64,000 nucleotides of DNA from Costus lasius. Its lineage: Eukaryota; Streptophyta; Magnoliopsida; Zingiberales; Costaceae. Below, in pieces: positions 1-11,092 of this stretch; position 1 is the stretch's first letter, and each line of letters begins with the position of its first letter. The position numbers and the translations under genes are program-made. Location: positions 79,825,178-79,889,177 of the forward strand of contig CM050449.1 of assembly GCA_027563935.2 (NCBI GenBank), given 5' to 3'. The notes under the pieces are model-generated. The model did no database searches. It worked only from the letters and a program-made list of their open reading frames with translations, and was not told where the DNA came from.

Positions 1-2006
1 AATCCAAGAAGTTAAGAAATGAAGTATAGAATCGAATTGGAGAATCTATTAAAACCCTTTGATTGGATCAAAGTAGGAAGTGAAGAATTTGATGACTATC
101 TTGAGGAGTGTGGGGTTGTCTCACAGCTTACTTGGAACACCACAACTGTGTGGTGAAATTCAAAGAAAGAAAAGGGAACACATTGGATGTGGTTCCACCT
201 TTGAATAGTCATGCAAATTTACTTCCTTTAGAGGCCATGCAAGCAACTATTCTGACACTCCATAGTGTGTACTTGTGGGGCACTGAAAGTGCTACTTCTA
301 TCCCGATGAGAACAAAAATATTTATTGCTCAAACTGCTGTCTTTCTTTAGGAGATATCTATTTGAAAGAAGCTAGTGGGAGCAGATTTAATTAGGACAAG
401 GTCCAAAAATCAACCACAATACAGTAGAATCACACATGCAGGTTGAAAGTCAACCTGAGGTTCAAGTAACACAGGAACCACATGAGTCTGAATGGATTCG
501 AAATACGCTCATAGGTTGTGGGCATGACGAATTTTTCATCTAGGATGAACCTAAAGACTTATGAGGAAATGGAAGCGGTCAGTGGACTAGATTCCAAGAA
601 ATGGCTGAGTGCCATAAGAACCGTAATGGACTCCATGTCTGCTAATCAGGTGTGGAACTTGATTGAGCCGCCAAAGGGGTAACACCCAGAGGCTGTATTT
701 GGATCTTCTTGGAAGATAGACATGGAAAGTAACATTGTTACCCATGATGACAAGCTAGTGAATGAAATTTCAGATAAGTCCACTGGGTGGATAGTGATGA
801 AATTTTTCACCGATAGCTTTGTTTGAGTCCATTAGGTATCTACTTGTTATAATTGCATGTTCTGTTATAGCGTGTTGTTATGAAAATTGCTTTTCTTAAT
901 GGACGTCTGGAAGAGGATGTCTAGATGGAAATAGCCAAAATGTTTTCATACAGTCGCCATAAAGATATGTATGGTATTATACAAGTATCCTGTGTTTACA
1001 AGAAGATCAGTGGGAGCATCATAATGTTTCTTGTTCTAATAGATTGACGATATCTCCTCGTATGAAATGACATCCCAGCTCTTCACGTGGTGAAGTACAG
1101 GCTTGGAATGTATTTCGAGAAGAATGACCTAGGGAATGATGCCTACATCCTAGGCATGAGGATCTATAGACAGAGATCCAAGAAAGTCATTGCCCTTTAG
1201 TCAATCTATGTTCATCCAAAATTTTCTGGAGAGGTTTATATTGGATGATTCCAAATATTGATACCTTCCAGAGAGATATGGTCTGACTCTCATGAGGATG
1301 TTGTGTCCTATGACACAGCTGGAGAGTAGTGACATGGGTCTATAATCCCGGTACATTGGGTACAAGATAGACCATGTTTTGTGCAGAGTGCACTAGACCA
1401 TTTATGGCAAATGCTTGGAGCAATGCCAGCAAGTTTCAATCTAATCCTAGTGTTCATACACTAGATAGCTGTGAAAGCAATCCTTCGTACTTTGGAAGTA
1501 TAAAGGATTGAATTTTAGTCTGTGATAGACAGGAAGAACTTTGTGTACAGGGGTTCACTGACACTTCGTTCCAGTCTAATGACTATCGCAGCCAGGATTT
1601 GCGCTTTGCCTTGATGTGGTGTTGTAGGCTGAAAGAGCTTTATGCAAACCATAGTGGCAAATTCTTACAAATAAGGCTGAGTACATTGCAGCTTCTTGTG
1701 GCAGCCAAGGAAGCAGCTTCATTCATTTGAACTTGATTTAGTCCCTGGTGCTTGATGGTCCAGTATAGTTTTTTTTTACTAGGGCCGTAAGCATGTGTAA
1801 AGGAACTTAGCATTCAATTATGTACTGCAGCAATATCATCTGATCTTGGAGATCATGGATAAGGATGATGATTCAAACTAGTTAAAATAAACACAGATAG
1901 CAATCTGGAAAAACCCACTGATCCAGCCTCTGGCGCAGCGGAAGCTAAATGGGTCATACTAGAGACATTGGAACTGACTAAACATCAGTTGTCCTTGGTC
2001 TTAGTG
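1..2006 (+). pseudogene. Decayed copia pol remnant, 3' part of element C1
   Basis: This is the 3' part of a Ty1/copia polyprotein broken by many stops and frameshifts. Near 90-135 it matches the integrase segment of the B elements (DDYLEECG, VVSQLT). Near 560-670 it matches the linker and start of reverse transcriptase (EAVSGLDS, MDSMSANQVW). Near 1000-1190 it matches the reverse transcriptase after the catalytic loop (DLGNDAYILGMRIYR). Around 1540-1740 the RNase H region can be recognised. The integrase catalytic core and most of the reverse transcriptase are deleted or unreadable. The order and the polypurine tract plus LTR that follow show + orientation. Gag and the 5' LTR lie left of the window. 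No protein can be made from it. The decay contrasts with the almost open B1 pol into which C1 is inserted. Confidence 0.85.
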
Positions 2007-2018
2007 CAAGTGGGAGAT
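2007..2018 (+). other. Polypurine tract of C1
   Basis: CAAGTGGGAGAT lies directly before the 3' LTR. The same 12 bases precede the 3' LTR in A and B elements, so all three families could use the same plus-strand priming site. Confidence 0.85.
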
Positions 2019-2100
2019 TGTTGGTGTATATGCCCTAAAGACCAATGTATGGACATGGTCAGGCATTGTTTGAATGTACTTTGATAGAACTATTACTTTT

Positions 2101-2108
2101 TATATAGG
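2101..2108 (+). promoter_or_regulatory. TATA-like motif near LTR start, shared by A, B and C
   Basis: TATATAGG lies 83 bp into the LTR, followed by CATGGTCGTTATT. A LTRs have TATAAAAG at position 76 followed by GCATGGTTATTATT (12263, 21948, 34891, 42353 on +; 54741-54748 and 62203-62210 on -). B has a similar block. The function is unknown; it is too close to the LTR start to be an obvious main promoter in B and C, which have better TATA boxes further in. Confidence 0.35.
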
Positions 2109-3644
2109 CATGGTCGTTATTATGCAGACTTCTCTACCTGCGTTGATGTATTGAGTTGCATAAATAATGTCCCAGGAGTTTGGATTGGATCCATTCTCAT
2201 AAGCTATCCCCAGACAAGGTACCTTAGCAGATATGGGACAGCTTTGGTACATGTGAGACTGGTGTATGGGCTGGTTAGGTGCGGGGCACAGTAACGCAGA
2301 CATACAGGTGCATTGGATGCACTGGAGTGATCCACCGTGAGGATTGACTTGTCTAGTCAATGAGTCAATCTCACATGCAAGAGGTTTGCATTGATCCTTA
2401 GACTTGAGGTATTCATGTCTAGATTTGATGATGGGTATGCTTTGATACAGTCTTACGTCTCTCCGTAATTGGGGGACTAAAACGACTGTCATTGGGCATG
2501 TCATAAGTCATATAGAGACATGGATGACCAATAGTAGGATTTGCCCCTTCCTTCCGAGGAAGCATGATATCCACCTTGGGGCGCCCCACCTTATTGGTGC
2601 ATGACAGGAAAGTGTGGCCACACTTGTTGAGTCATGACCAATGCATTGGATAATAAACTTGAGACTAATCCAATGGCAGGGTATCAGCTTAGGCAAAGGG
2701 ATCTGTAATGCAATGGGAATCCTCATTGCTTGTTAGGAGTTATTGCCATAATGACTTAAGTCCTATGACATGGGTAGTAGTGATGTGTTGCTAGATACCC
2801 CTCACTACTTATGATGTTTACATCATTGCCATCGTCATATGGATCCTACGGGGTCACACGCAATAGACTCTTGACGTTGCTTTAATCAGAAGCCTTTGGA
2901 TCAAGTTATTGTATAACTTGGATCCATTTGGAAGATTTCATCAGCGCCAATGGGCCTGATGAGTTGGAAGAAAGTTATTGGAGCCAAACTTCATTTTTGG
3001 CAGGTTGACCCGAAATTGACCTAGATTGGTCACATTTGGATTAGGGTTGCATTGGATTGGATCCAATGGCTTAATCAACTCATGCCATGAAGTTTGGGCT
3101 AGCCCATTATCCAATGAGGCCCAATAATTAGTTATCATGAAGAAGTATAAGCAAATAAGGGTATAATGGGGAAGAATTATACCCCATTGGCGCCAAGGGC
3201 ATAATGGGGGTGAAGTGGGCGCATGTTGCTTCATAAGGAAGCATTAGGCGCCTCCCCCTTTGCTCCTTGGATGGAATACTTGCCTCTAAGGCAAGTATTG
3301 GGGCTGATATGGCTTGAGAACTTTTATGGGAAGTTCTTGGGCGCATATGGATAGTAGGGTGAGGAATATGGTAATGTCTTGGAAACTTACCTTACCTCAA
3401 ACCCTAATTTCTCCCAAGAAACCACCCTAGCCGAATTCTTCATGGATGTTGCGCCTAGCCCTTCTCCTTGGATGGAATGCATGCCTCTAAGGCATGTCTT
3501 GGGCTGATATGGCCATTGGGCAAATTAGGATAGGTTGAATGAGGTTTATGGTAAAGTCTTGGAGACTTTCCTTACCTCAAGACTCCTTTATCCTAGCCGC
3601 CCACTTGGCATGATCCTAGCCATTGCCCTTGCCGCCTCTTGTCC

Positions 3645-3654
3645 TATTAATAGG
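3645..3654 (+). promoter_or_regulatory. Candidate C1 LTR TATA box
   Basis: TATTAATAGG sits within the perfect 14 bp palindrome TCCTATTAATAGGA, at the place where C2 has TATTTATAAG and B has TATAAAT in the same sequence context (GCCGCCTCT before it). About 760 bp of LTR follows. C1's version is the weakest TATA match of the three. Confidence 0.5.
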
Positions 3655-4410
3655 ACCCTTGCCGCCCCCTCTTGGTGGTTGGTTCGATTCCTTGGAGGTG
3701 TGAACAAACATAGAGAGGTGTGAGCTAGGGCAAAGGGCGACAACATCAAGGTGGCGCAACCTTCCTCCTCTTTGTAGCCGCAAGCCTTCTTCTCCTTCTT
3801 CTCCTCTTGGCGCAACTTGGAGAAGGGCTTGGTGGCGACATCTCTTGGAGAGAATTGGAAGTTTAAGGTGGTGACAACTTGAGGGCTTGGAGCTCTCCTT
3901 CTTCCATCAAAGGAGCAAGCAAGTTCTTCTTGTTCTTCTTCTCATCTTCTTGGCGCAAGGATTCTTTGAGGTTGGTGGCGTCTTCTTGCCACATGCCCTC
4001 ATCGTCCCTTGGCCATAGGCGCACCTTGGAGGTGGCGCAAGCAAAGAAGAAGAAGGAAGTACTTGGCGCATCATCTTCCTCCTCATCTCTTCTTGGCGCT
4101 TCTACCTTGGAGGTGGCGCAAGTTTTGAAGAGAGTGATAAGGCTTGATTCTCTTCCCGAGGCTAGCACCAAGCGTGGAAGGGAGCAACGATCAAGGAGTC
4201 GACGCGTGGATACTTGTAGAGGACGAACACTTGGGCGTCTTCAACTTGGCACCTTCATCCTAACAAGCAATAAAGGTACTAACCCTAACACATCCTTGTG
4301 TTCTCTCCCTCGCATGGATCCTTGGGACCGGAATGTGTTTCGGGTGTAATGCTTCTTCCGCTGCGTCCTGGGACTGCAAAATTTTAAATTACACCCGGCA
4401 TTCCCCAACA

Positions 4411-7190
4411 CAGACCTTACTAGCCTCTGCAGGATGGATGAAACCATCAGGTTGTGTCATGTACACATCCTCAGTCAGCTTCCCGTTAAGGAACGCTGTC
4501 TTCACATCCATCTGCCATATCTCATAGTCATGATATGCAGCTATAGCAAGCAGAATCCGAATGGACTTGATCATGGCAACTGGCGAGAAGGTTTCATCAT
4601 AATCCACCCCGTGGACTTGTTTAAATCCTTTAGCCACTAGTCTACCCTTATAGGTAACTATATTGCCATCCATGTCTGTCTTCTTCTTGAAGACCCATTT
4701 ACACCCTATGGGTTTTACCCCATCAGGCAGCTCAACCAAATCCCAGACTTGGTTAGCCGACATGGAGTCCATCTCGGATCGCATGGCGTCAAGCCATCTC
4801 TCGGAGTCCGGTCCACTGACCGCCTCATCGTAGGTCCTGGGTTCATCCTCAATGATGAAGATTCCATCGTGTTGGGTCGGCAGCGACCCGTACCTCTCAG
4901 GTGCACGACGAATCCTCCCAGATCTACGTGGGACCTGTGTCTGAGCCTCTGGTTGTCCAACAACCGGTGCAGGTGGCTCAGATTCCATCTCTATATCTTG
5001 TGGTTGCACTTGGACCTCATCCAAGTCAAACTTCCTCCCACTAACTTCTTTCATAAGAAATTCTTTCTCTAGAAAGATAGCACCCCGAGCAACAAAAACT
5101 TTGTTGTCGGTTGGGACATAGAAGTAGTATCCTTTAGTTTCCTTAGGACACCCCACAAATACACACTTATCAGATCTAGGTTCTAGCTTGCTAGAATCCT
5201 GACGTTTGACATAAGCCTCACATCCCCAGATCCTGATAAACGTGAGATTAGGGCGTCTCCCACTCCATACCTCGTATGGTATTTTGGAGACGCTCTTAGA
5301 TGGAACATTATTCAGTATCAGAGAAGCTGTCTCTAGTGCATGCCCCCAGAATGAGGGAGGTAGAGTTGCATGACTCATCATAGATCGAACCATATCCAAT
5401 AAAGTTCGATTTCTCCTTTCAGACACACCATTCCATTGAGGTGTTCCAGGAGGAGTGAGTTGGGATACGATCCCACACTCTTTCAGATAGTCAAAGAACT
5501 CACCGCTCAGGTACTCTCCACCTCGATCTGATCGAAGAGCTTTAATGGATCTTCCAAGCTGGTTCTCTACTTCATTCTTGAACTCCTTGAACTTCTCAAA
5601 GGATTCAGACTTATGTCTTATTAGGTAGACATAACCATACCTACTGAAGTCATCAGTGAAGGTAATGAAGTAGTTGTACCCTCCTCTGGCTTGTTTATTG
5701 AAAGGCCCACACACATCAGTATGTATGAGATCCAATAAACCTCCTGTCCTCTCACCAATCTTGGTGAAGGTCGCTTTTGTCATTTTCCCTAATAAACAAG
5801 GTTCACAAGTATCAAATTCCTCCAAGGAACTTGAATCTAACAATCCATTTGCATGGAGTTGTTGGATGCGATTCTTGTTTATATGGGCCAATCGACAGTG
5901 CCATAGGAAAGCACCAACTGAACCACTCAGTTTGGTCCTTTTATTGCTTATGTTACAGATAGAACTTTCCATATCCAAGATATATAGACCATTGCACAAA
6001 GTACCCTTCCCATAGAACATATTTGCAAATGAAAAAGAACAAGAGTTCTTATTTATTTCAAACTTAAATCCCTTCTTTGCTAAGCAAGGAATGGATACAA
6101 TGTTCTTAGTACGTGAAGGTACACAAAAGCAATTATCTAGTTCTAATTGAAGTCCAGAAGGCAAGGAGAGAGTCAAAACGCCTACAGCAACAGCAGCAAC
6201 CTGTGCCCCGTTTCCAACGCGTAGGTCAATCTCTCCAGGCCGCACCGATCTACTTTCCTTGAGCCCCTGCATATTTGTACAAATATGAGCTCCACATGCG
6301 GTATCCAATACCCATGACATAGAAGTAGAAAGGTTGACTTCTGTAACATAAATACCTGAGCTAGAAGTTAAGGCCAAGCCTTTCTTCTCCTCATTCTGAA
6401 GTTGCCTACAGTCCTTTCTCCAGTGGCCCTGCTCGCCACAGTGGAAACACCTCTGTTCCTTTGACTTCTTCGCCCTTTTCTTCAGTGCTTTGGTAGGACC
6501 TCTGGCACTGCTCTTAGCACGTGCCTTACCCTACTTCTTTATCTTCTTGGTCGCAGGGACCAAAAGAACAGAATTGGGTTTGGTCTTACCCATCTCTCGC
6601 TCGGCTGTTTGGAGCATATTCATCAATTCCTCCCGTGTGCACTCAATCCGGTTCATGTTGAAGTTAATGATAAACGGACTGAAGCTAGGGGGCAGGGAAT
6701 GAAGAATAAGATCCACAACCAGCTCGTTGTCTATGGTGTGTCCCAGTCTCCTGAGATGATCCACAATCCCAATGAGTTTGAGAACATGGGGTCTCACTGG
6801 TGCACCTTCAGACAACTTGCACCGAAAGACTGCTTTGGCGGTATCAAATCTCTCAGTTCTAGCCTGAGCCTCGAACATCTGTTTCAGACGAGTAATCATC
6901 TGAAAAGCGTTCTGCTCCTCATATTGCACCTGCAGTTCAGGTGCCATACTGGCTAGCATAAGACATGCAACCTCCAAAGAGTCATCCTGATGCTTTCTAA
7001 AAGCATCTCTGTCTGCCGTTCGGGCATTAGGCGGAGGAGCCGCAGGAAGAGGCTGTTCAAGGACATACAGCTTCTTCTCGAGCTTGAGGACTATCCTCAA
7101 ATTCCGATGCCAGTCCATAAAGTTAGTTCCAACTAACTTATCCTTATCAAGGAGGGATCGCCGTGATAATCCGCCAGTGTTTGTAGCCAT
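4411..7190 (-). pseudogene. B1 copia gag-pol, one nonsense codon, truncated by C1
   Basis: Gag starts at 7190 (MATNTGG) with a UBN2-type copia gag domain. The frame has one stop (TAG, 6531-6533, codon 220) in the Lys-rich stretch before the zinc knuckle, where B2 has Lys. The same frame then stays open: CCHC knuckle, protease with VLDTACG, pre-integrase zinc region, integrase with the three acidic residues (LIHTDVCG, LRSDRGGEY, SERRNRT), and the start of reverse transcriptase up to the codons for ASK at about 4420, where C1 begins. The open frame runs on into the C1 LTR only by chance. B1 and B2 are inactivated by different stops, so both were probably intact when they inserted. Confidence 0.9.
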
Positions 7191-7480
7191 TGTTCTACAA
7201 CACCCAAGAAGAACAGATTAGTACTACTTCGAATCATTTAAACTGGACTTGTTTTAAATGACCATGGCTCCCACTATTTTAAATTCGAATTGACAACCCA
7301 CAAAGTCAATCGGGAAGTTTAAAACTTCCTAGTGAGATGGGATCCTTATTTCACATGAGGCTACGCATCCCACGAGGGTGGGATGAGATGCACAAAGTAA
7401 CCCATGCTTCCTAAGGTGGGCGCGCCGGCCGGTTGCTCCAAGCAACTCCCCTTGTTGAGACAGTCTGGGCATTTCATGTC
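7191..7480 (-). other. B1 leader, gag-proximal part
   Basis: This untranslated leader of B1 is nearly identical to 49386-49675 of B2. It contains a candidate 3' splice site just before the gag ATG and leader hairpin H3 at 7367-7384 (ATCCCAC/GTGGGAT stem, GAGG loop on the + strand). Hairpin H2 begins at about 7472 and is split by the D insertion at 7480. There are no coding signals. Confidence 0.8.
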
Positions 7481-10400
7481 TGTAACGCCCTTGATTTTCT
7501 GAATTATGATTTAAGGTTAGAAATTTAGTTTCTGTATTTTTATCGGTTAAAATTTTGGGATTTTTGCCTAATTGTAGGACTTTTTCCTACAGGGCAAAAA
7601 TAATTATTTTCGTTGGGGCTTCGAACCCTCAACCTTGACTATTTGCTCCTGGAATTCTTCCACCATGGTGGCGCATATTTCTGTGTTATTGGAGTAGCGC
7701 ATGGTGGTTAAGCCCAGGTAAGCCCATTAAAGCCGATTTCCACTTAAGTTAATTGGGTTATTGGATCTTGGACCCGTTTGGGGTGGAAAGAAATAAAAAA
7801 AAAGGGGAAAAATTCGTGAGAGCTCCTCTCCCTCACGATTTTTGGTTTGTTTCTTGCCCTAGCCGCTTGTGTTGTCGCCCCTCACTGTGCTTGGCGCCTC
7901 CTGCAAAATTTCTGACGCTGGTGGTGGCAGACTGGTGGTGGACGAACTTTCTGGAGACCCCTGATCCCCTGTTTTGGCGTTTTCTCTATGGGCGATTTTC
8001 TGTGAGTAATTCGATCCTAAGGAGTCTAATCCGAATTAAAATTCGTTATTTGCCATGATTATTCGTATGGGGTTGAATTCAAATAATTATAGGGTTTTAA
8101 AATCCTGTTCTGCTGAAATCTGCATTCGTTAATCTGACCTTTGTGTACTATAACCCCAATATCTCATGGTCTATAGATCCAAATCGCACGAAATAAATTT
8201 TGTATGAAACTAGATACATTCGGCTTTAATTTGAATCTGATATCGACCATATCCGAGCTGTATTCGTATTTCAATCTGTATTGCAATCTAGCTGTACAAA
8301 ATCAGTTTTCTGGAAATCTGGATTTCGACCTTTATGTGTTCGAACCATCATATCTCCCTAGGTATAGCTCGAAATCTTGTCAAATCAGTTTTATTAGACC
8401 GTAGGCTCGAAGAGCTTTATTTTGACTCCCATAACGCCTATTTTCGATTAGTTATTGGATCTGAAATAAATGTCGCAATTCTGATATATGAATCTGTTTT
8501 CTTGAAATCTGAAATTCTGACCTTCCTATGTTCGAACCCTTATATCTTCCTGCCTAAAATTCGAAATCTTGTGAAACCAGTTTTATTGGAAACTAGATTC
8601 AGAGAGTTTCATTTTGAATACAATATTGACTAGCTTTGGTTCGAAATTGGACCAAAAATATATTTTGCAAATTGACAATATAAATCTGCTATGTTTTGGT
8701 TAAACGAATATTCCTTTGTGAGAAAAATTTACATTGTATGGTTTAACCTCTTAAATTGTGGTCTGTAGTTCTTCTAAAATTTATTTGCTTGATGAGAAAT
8801 TTTAGAGAAAACAAAATTGGGGATTTAACTAAGAACTTAGGAATTTTCGAAAATATAGTTGAGCCAATTTTGGGGCTTTTGTCAATTTTCTTCACGAGTG
8901 TGTAATTAAAATTATCTGTAGTGGGGGACTGAAATTATTTACATGAAATTTGTGCGTTCTGTTAAGGTTCTGAAAGTGGCACCCCTTACAGTAATTTTAT
9001 AGCTCACGGTTTTAGAAATTTTGAGGAGATTATTTCATGAATAATTTCTGTTCTGTGTTTAAATGTTTGTTATATGAATAATTTCTGTTCTGTATTTAAT
9101 TGTTTGTTATGTGGATATTTCCTGTTCTGTTTATATGTTGTGAATTTTCTGAAAACCTTGAATGTGTTAAAACATTTGTGAGAACATAGAATGGTTTGAC
9201 ATGAATTAAGGTTAGTTGTAAGGAATTCACTCATATAATTTCTGTTCTGTGTTTAAGGACTGGATATTGGGGTGTGTCATTTTCTGGTTTGTTAGACTTT
9301 GGGCATGATGTAAGAATTAAGTAGTGATTAGTCCTACTCCTCCGTTTCAGTATAATCTGTTCTGTAAAATTATGCCCTAGTGTAGCATTCTTCCGTGTCC
9401 TTACCCTCCTTCTGTGGCGCTGTAATGGTGCTGATAGTCTACTACGACCCATGAGACACTATTCTGTTCTGTTCTGGGTTTTGGAGGCTAGAGTGCCACG
9501 TCCTAACAAGACGGGGGCCACCCACTGATACCTCCTCTACCATTCAGTTCTGGGTTTTGGAGGCCAGAGTGCCACGTCCTAACAAGACGGGGGCCACCCA
9601 CTGATACCTCCTCTACCATTCAGTTCTGGGTTTTGGAGGCCAGAGTGCCACGTCCTAACAAGACGGGGGCCACCCACTGATACCTCCTCTACCATTCAGT
9701 TCTGGGTTTTGGAGGCCAGAGTGCCACGTCCTAACAAGACGGGGGCCACCCACTGATACCTCCTCTACCATTCAGTTCTGGGTTTTGGAGGCCAGAGTGC
9801 CACGTCCTGACAAGACGGGGGCCACCCACTGATACCTCCTCTACCATTCTGTTCTGGGTATTGGAGACCAGAGTGCCACGTCCTGACAAGACGGGGGCCA
9901 CCCACTGATATCTCCTCTACCATTCTGTTTCTGATATGCATGCATTGTCTCGTCCTCGGCAGAGGTGGGGTCAGACCTTCTGTGGTCACCAGGCCTTCCG
10001 TGGCCTTTCTGTTTCCGATGTAGACTATCCGTTTGGACTCTGAAAATTCTGATTTTCTGTCTGTCAGTTCTGATTTCTGTAGTTCTGTTTCGATCTGTAT
10101 TTAGATGTATTAGGCGGTGTGGTTAGTTGGTATGGGTTGGTATATTCATATCCTACCTGTTTGATGCCTATTGTTACAAGTATCTGTATTTGATTGTGTT
10201 TGTTTCTGATATGAGCATGCATGTTAAGTTGATTTATCTTATCTGTTAAATAAAAAGAATTTCAACTTAAGTATGATATTTTTGATGTGTACTATGGATG
10301 ACTTTTAGTGTCTTTTACTCACTGAGCTTTTTAGCTCACCTCCGTTGTTTAAATGTTTTCAGGTGAGACATCAAGACAGTAATTGCTACAGCTAATATGA

Positions 10401-10942
10401 CGCTAATGTTTGATGTCATTTCTAAGAATAGTCTTCTAAAGATTTATCAGGCCTGCGTGCCTAATTTATTATGACCTATATGACATGTTTTATCTCCTGA
10501 GGGCTTATGCCTGTTTTCAGGATATTATATTATAGTTGTTTCGTTTAAATTATTGGATACAAGTCTTGGATTCTTTTATTGAATTGGTTCTTATTTTGAA
10601 ATATCCGATTTGAGATGTATAACCGAATTTGTGTGGTTTTAGTATCTGAATAATCAGTTCTGCATATTTCTGAAATTCCACATATGTGTAGTGTGGACAT
10701 TTGTTGTTGTTACATGTGTGTCTGTGCAGCAGTAGTTTAGTATACTTGCTGCCGGATTTTTCTGAACTTCCGGATTTCTATTTCCTAGTAAATCGATCCT
10801 ACTCAGTTCTGTGCGGTTTTCAGTTCCGTAGTAATGTCCTTCGATGCCGCTTTCTTCTTGTGTTTTAATGGAAGAGTAAAATTTTTTTTAGCCCCGTATT
10901 TTACTTGTATGCGTGTGGGGTGTGATTCTGAGGGATGTTACA
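7481..10942 (+). repeat. 5' LTR of D (3,462 bp)
   Basis: It is the direct repeat of 27030-30491. It contains near-duplicate segments at 9033-9130 (GAATAATTTCTGTTCTGT type), a 76 bp tandem array at 9473-9931 and a perfect 6 bp stem hairpin TGAGCTTTTTAGCTCA at 10323-10338. Small open frames in it (for example 8204-8633) have no protein-family features and I treat them as non-coding. Confidence 0.95.
9473..9931 (+). repeat. Tandem array, 6 x 76 bp, in D 5' LTR
   Basis: Units start at about 9475, 9551, 9627, 9703, 9779 and 9855. Each carries TGCCACGTCCTAACAAGACG and CCACCCACTGATACCTCC. The first and last two units carry a few changes; the middle units are almost identical. The array recurs in the 3' LTR at 29022-29480. 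Confidence 0.95.
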
Positions 10943-10944
10943 GA

Positions 10945-10956
10945 TGGTATCAGAGC
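10945..10956 (+). other. Primer binding site of D
   Basis: TGGTATCAGAGC lies two bases after the 5' LTR. It is complementary to the 3' end of plant initiator Met-tRNA, the common primer of plant LTR retrotransposons. Confidence 0.9.
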
Positions 10957-11092
10957 ATTTTTACTAGCAATTAGAAACTCCGGGGAAGGAAAACTCTGTT
11001 TGTGTATTGCTAGAAACCAAGTTAGGATCTGATTTGTGATTGAACATTGGTTGTTATTCTACTGTGTTATGTGATGCAGGTAAAAAAAAAAA

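Larger units (their letters stand above)
2019..4410 (+). repeat. 3' LTR of element C1 (2,392 bp)
   Basis: The LTR starts TGTTGGTGTATATGCCC and ends CATTCCCCAACA, so it has TG...CA termini. The first half is clearly homologous to the B LTR (for example 2950-3120 against 44340-44520 on the other strand), and the end matches the C2 LTR (33760-33878). Homology to B pol begins at the next base, and CAGAC (4411-4415) fits a 5 bp target duplication whose partner is outside the window. The open frames across 3879-4349 are not genes: low-complexity Ser/Lys-rich LTR sequence produces them. Confidence 0.9.

Noticed and set aside
3879..4349. 156 aa open frame on +
   Set aside because: Low-complexity Ser/Lys-rich reading of the C1 LTR, overlapped by an equally long antisense frame, with no family features.
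8204..8633. Two overlapping frames in the D LTR, repeated at 27753-28182
   Set aside because: AT-rich LTR sequence without recognisable protein features; same in the other LTR by duplication.
9473..9931. Regular repeats that might suggest a CRISPR array
   Set aside because: Units are head-to-tail 76 bp copies without unique spacers, inside an LTR of a plant retrotransposon.
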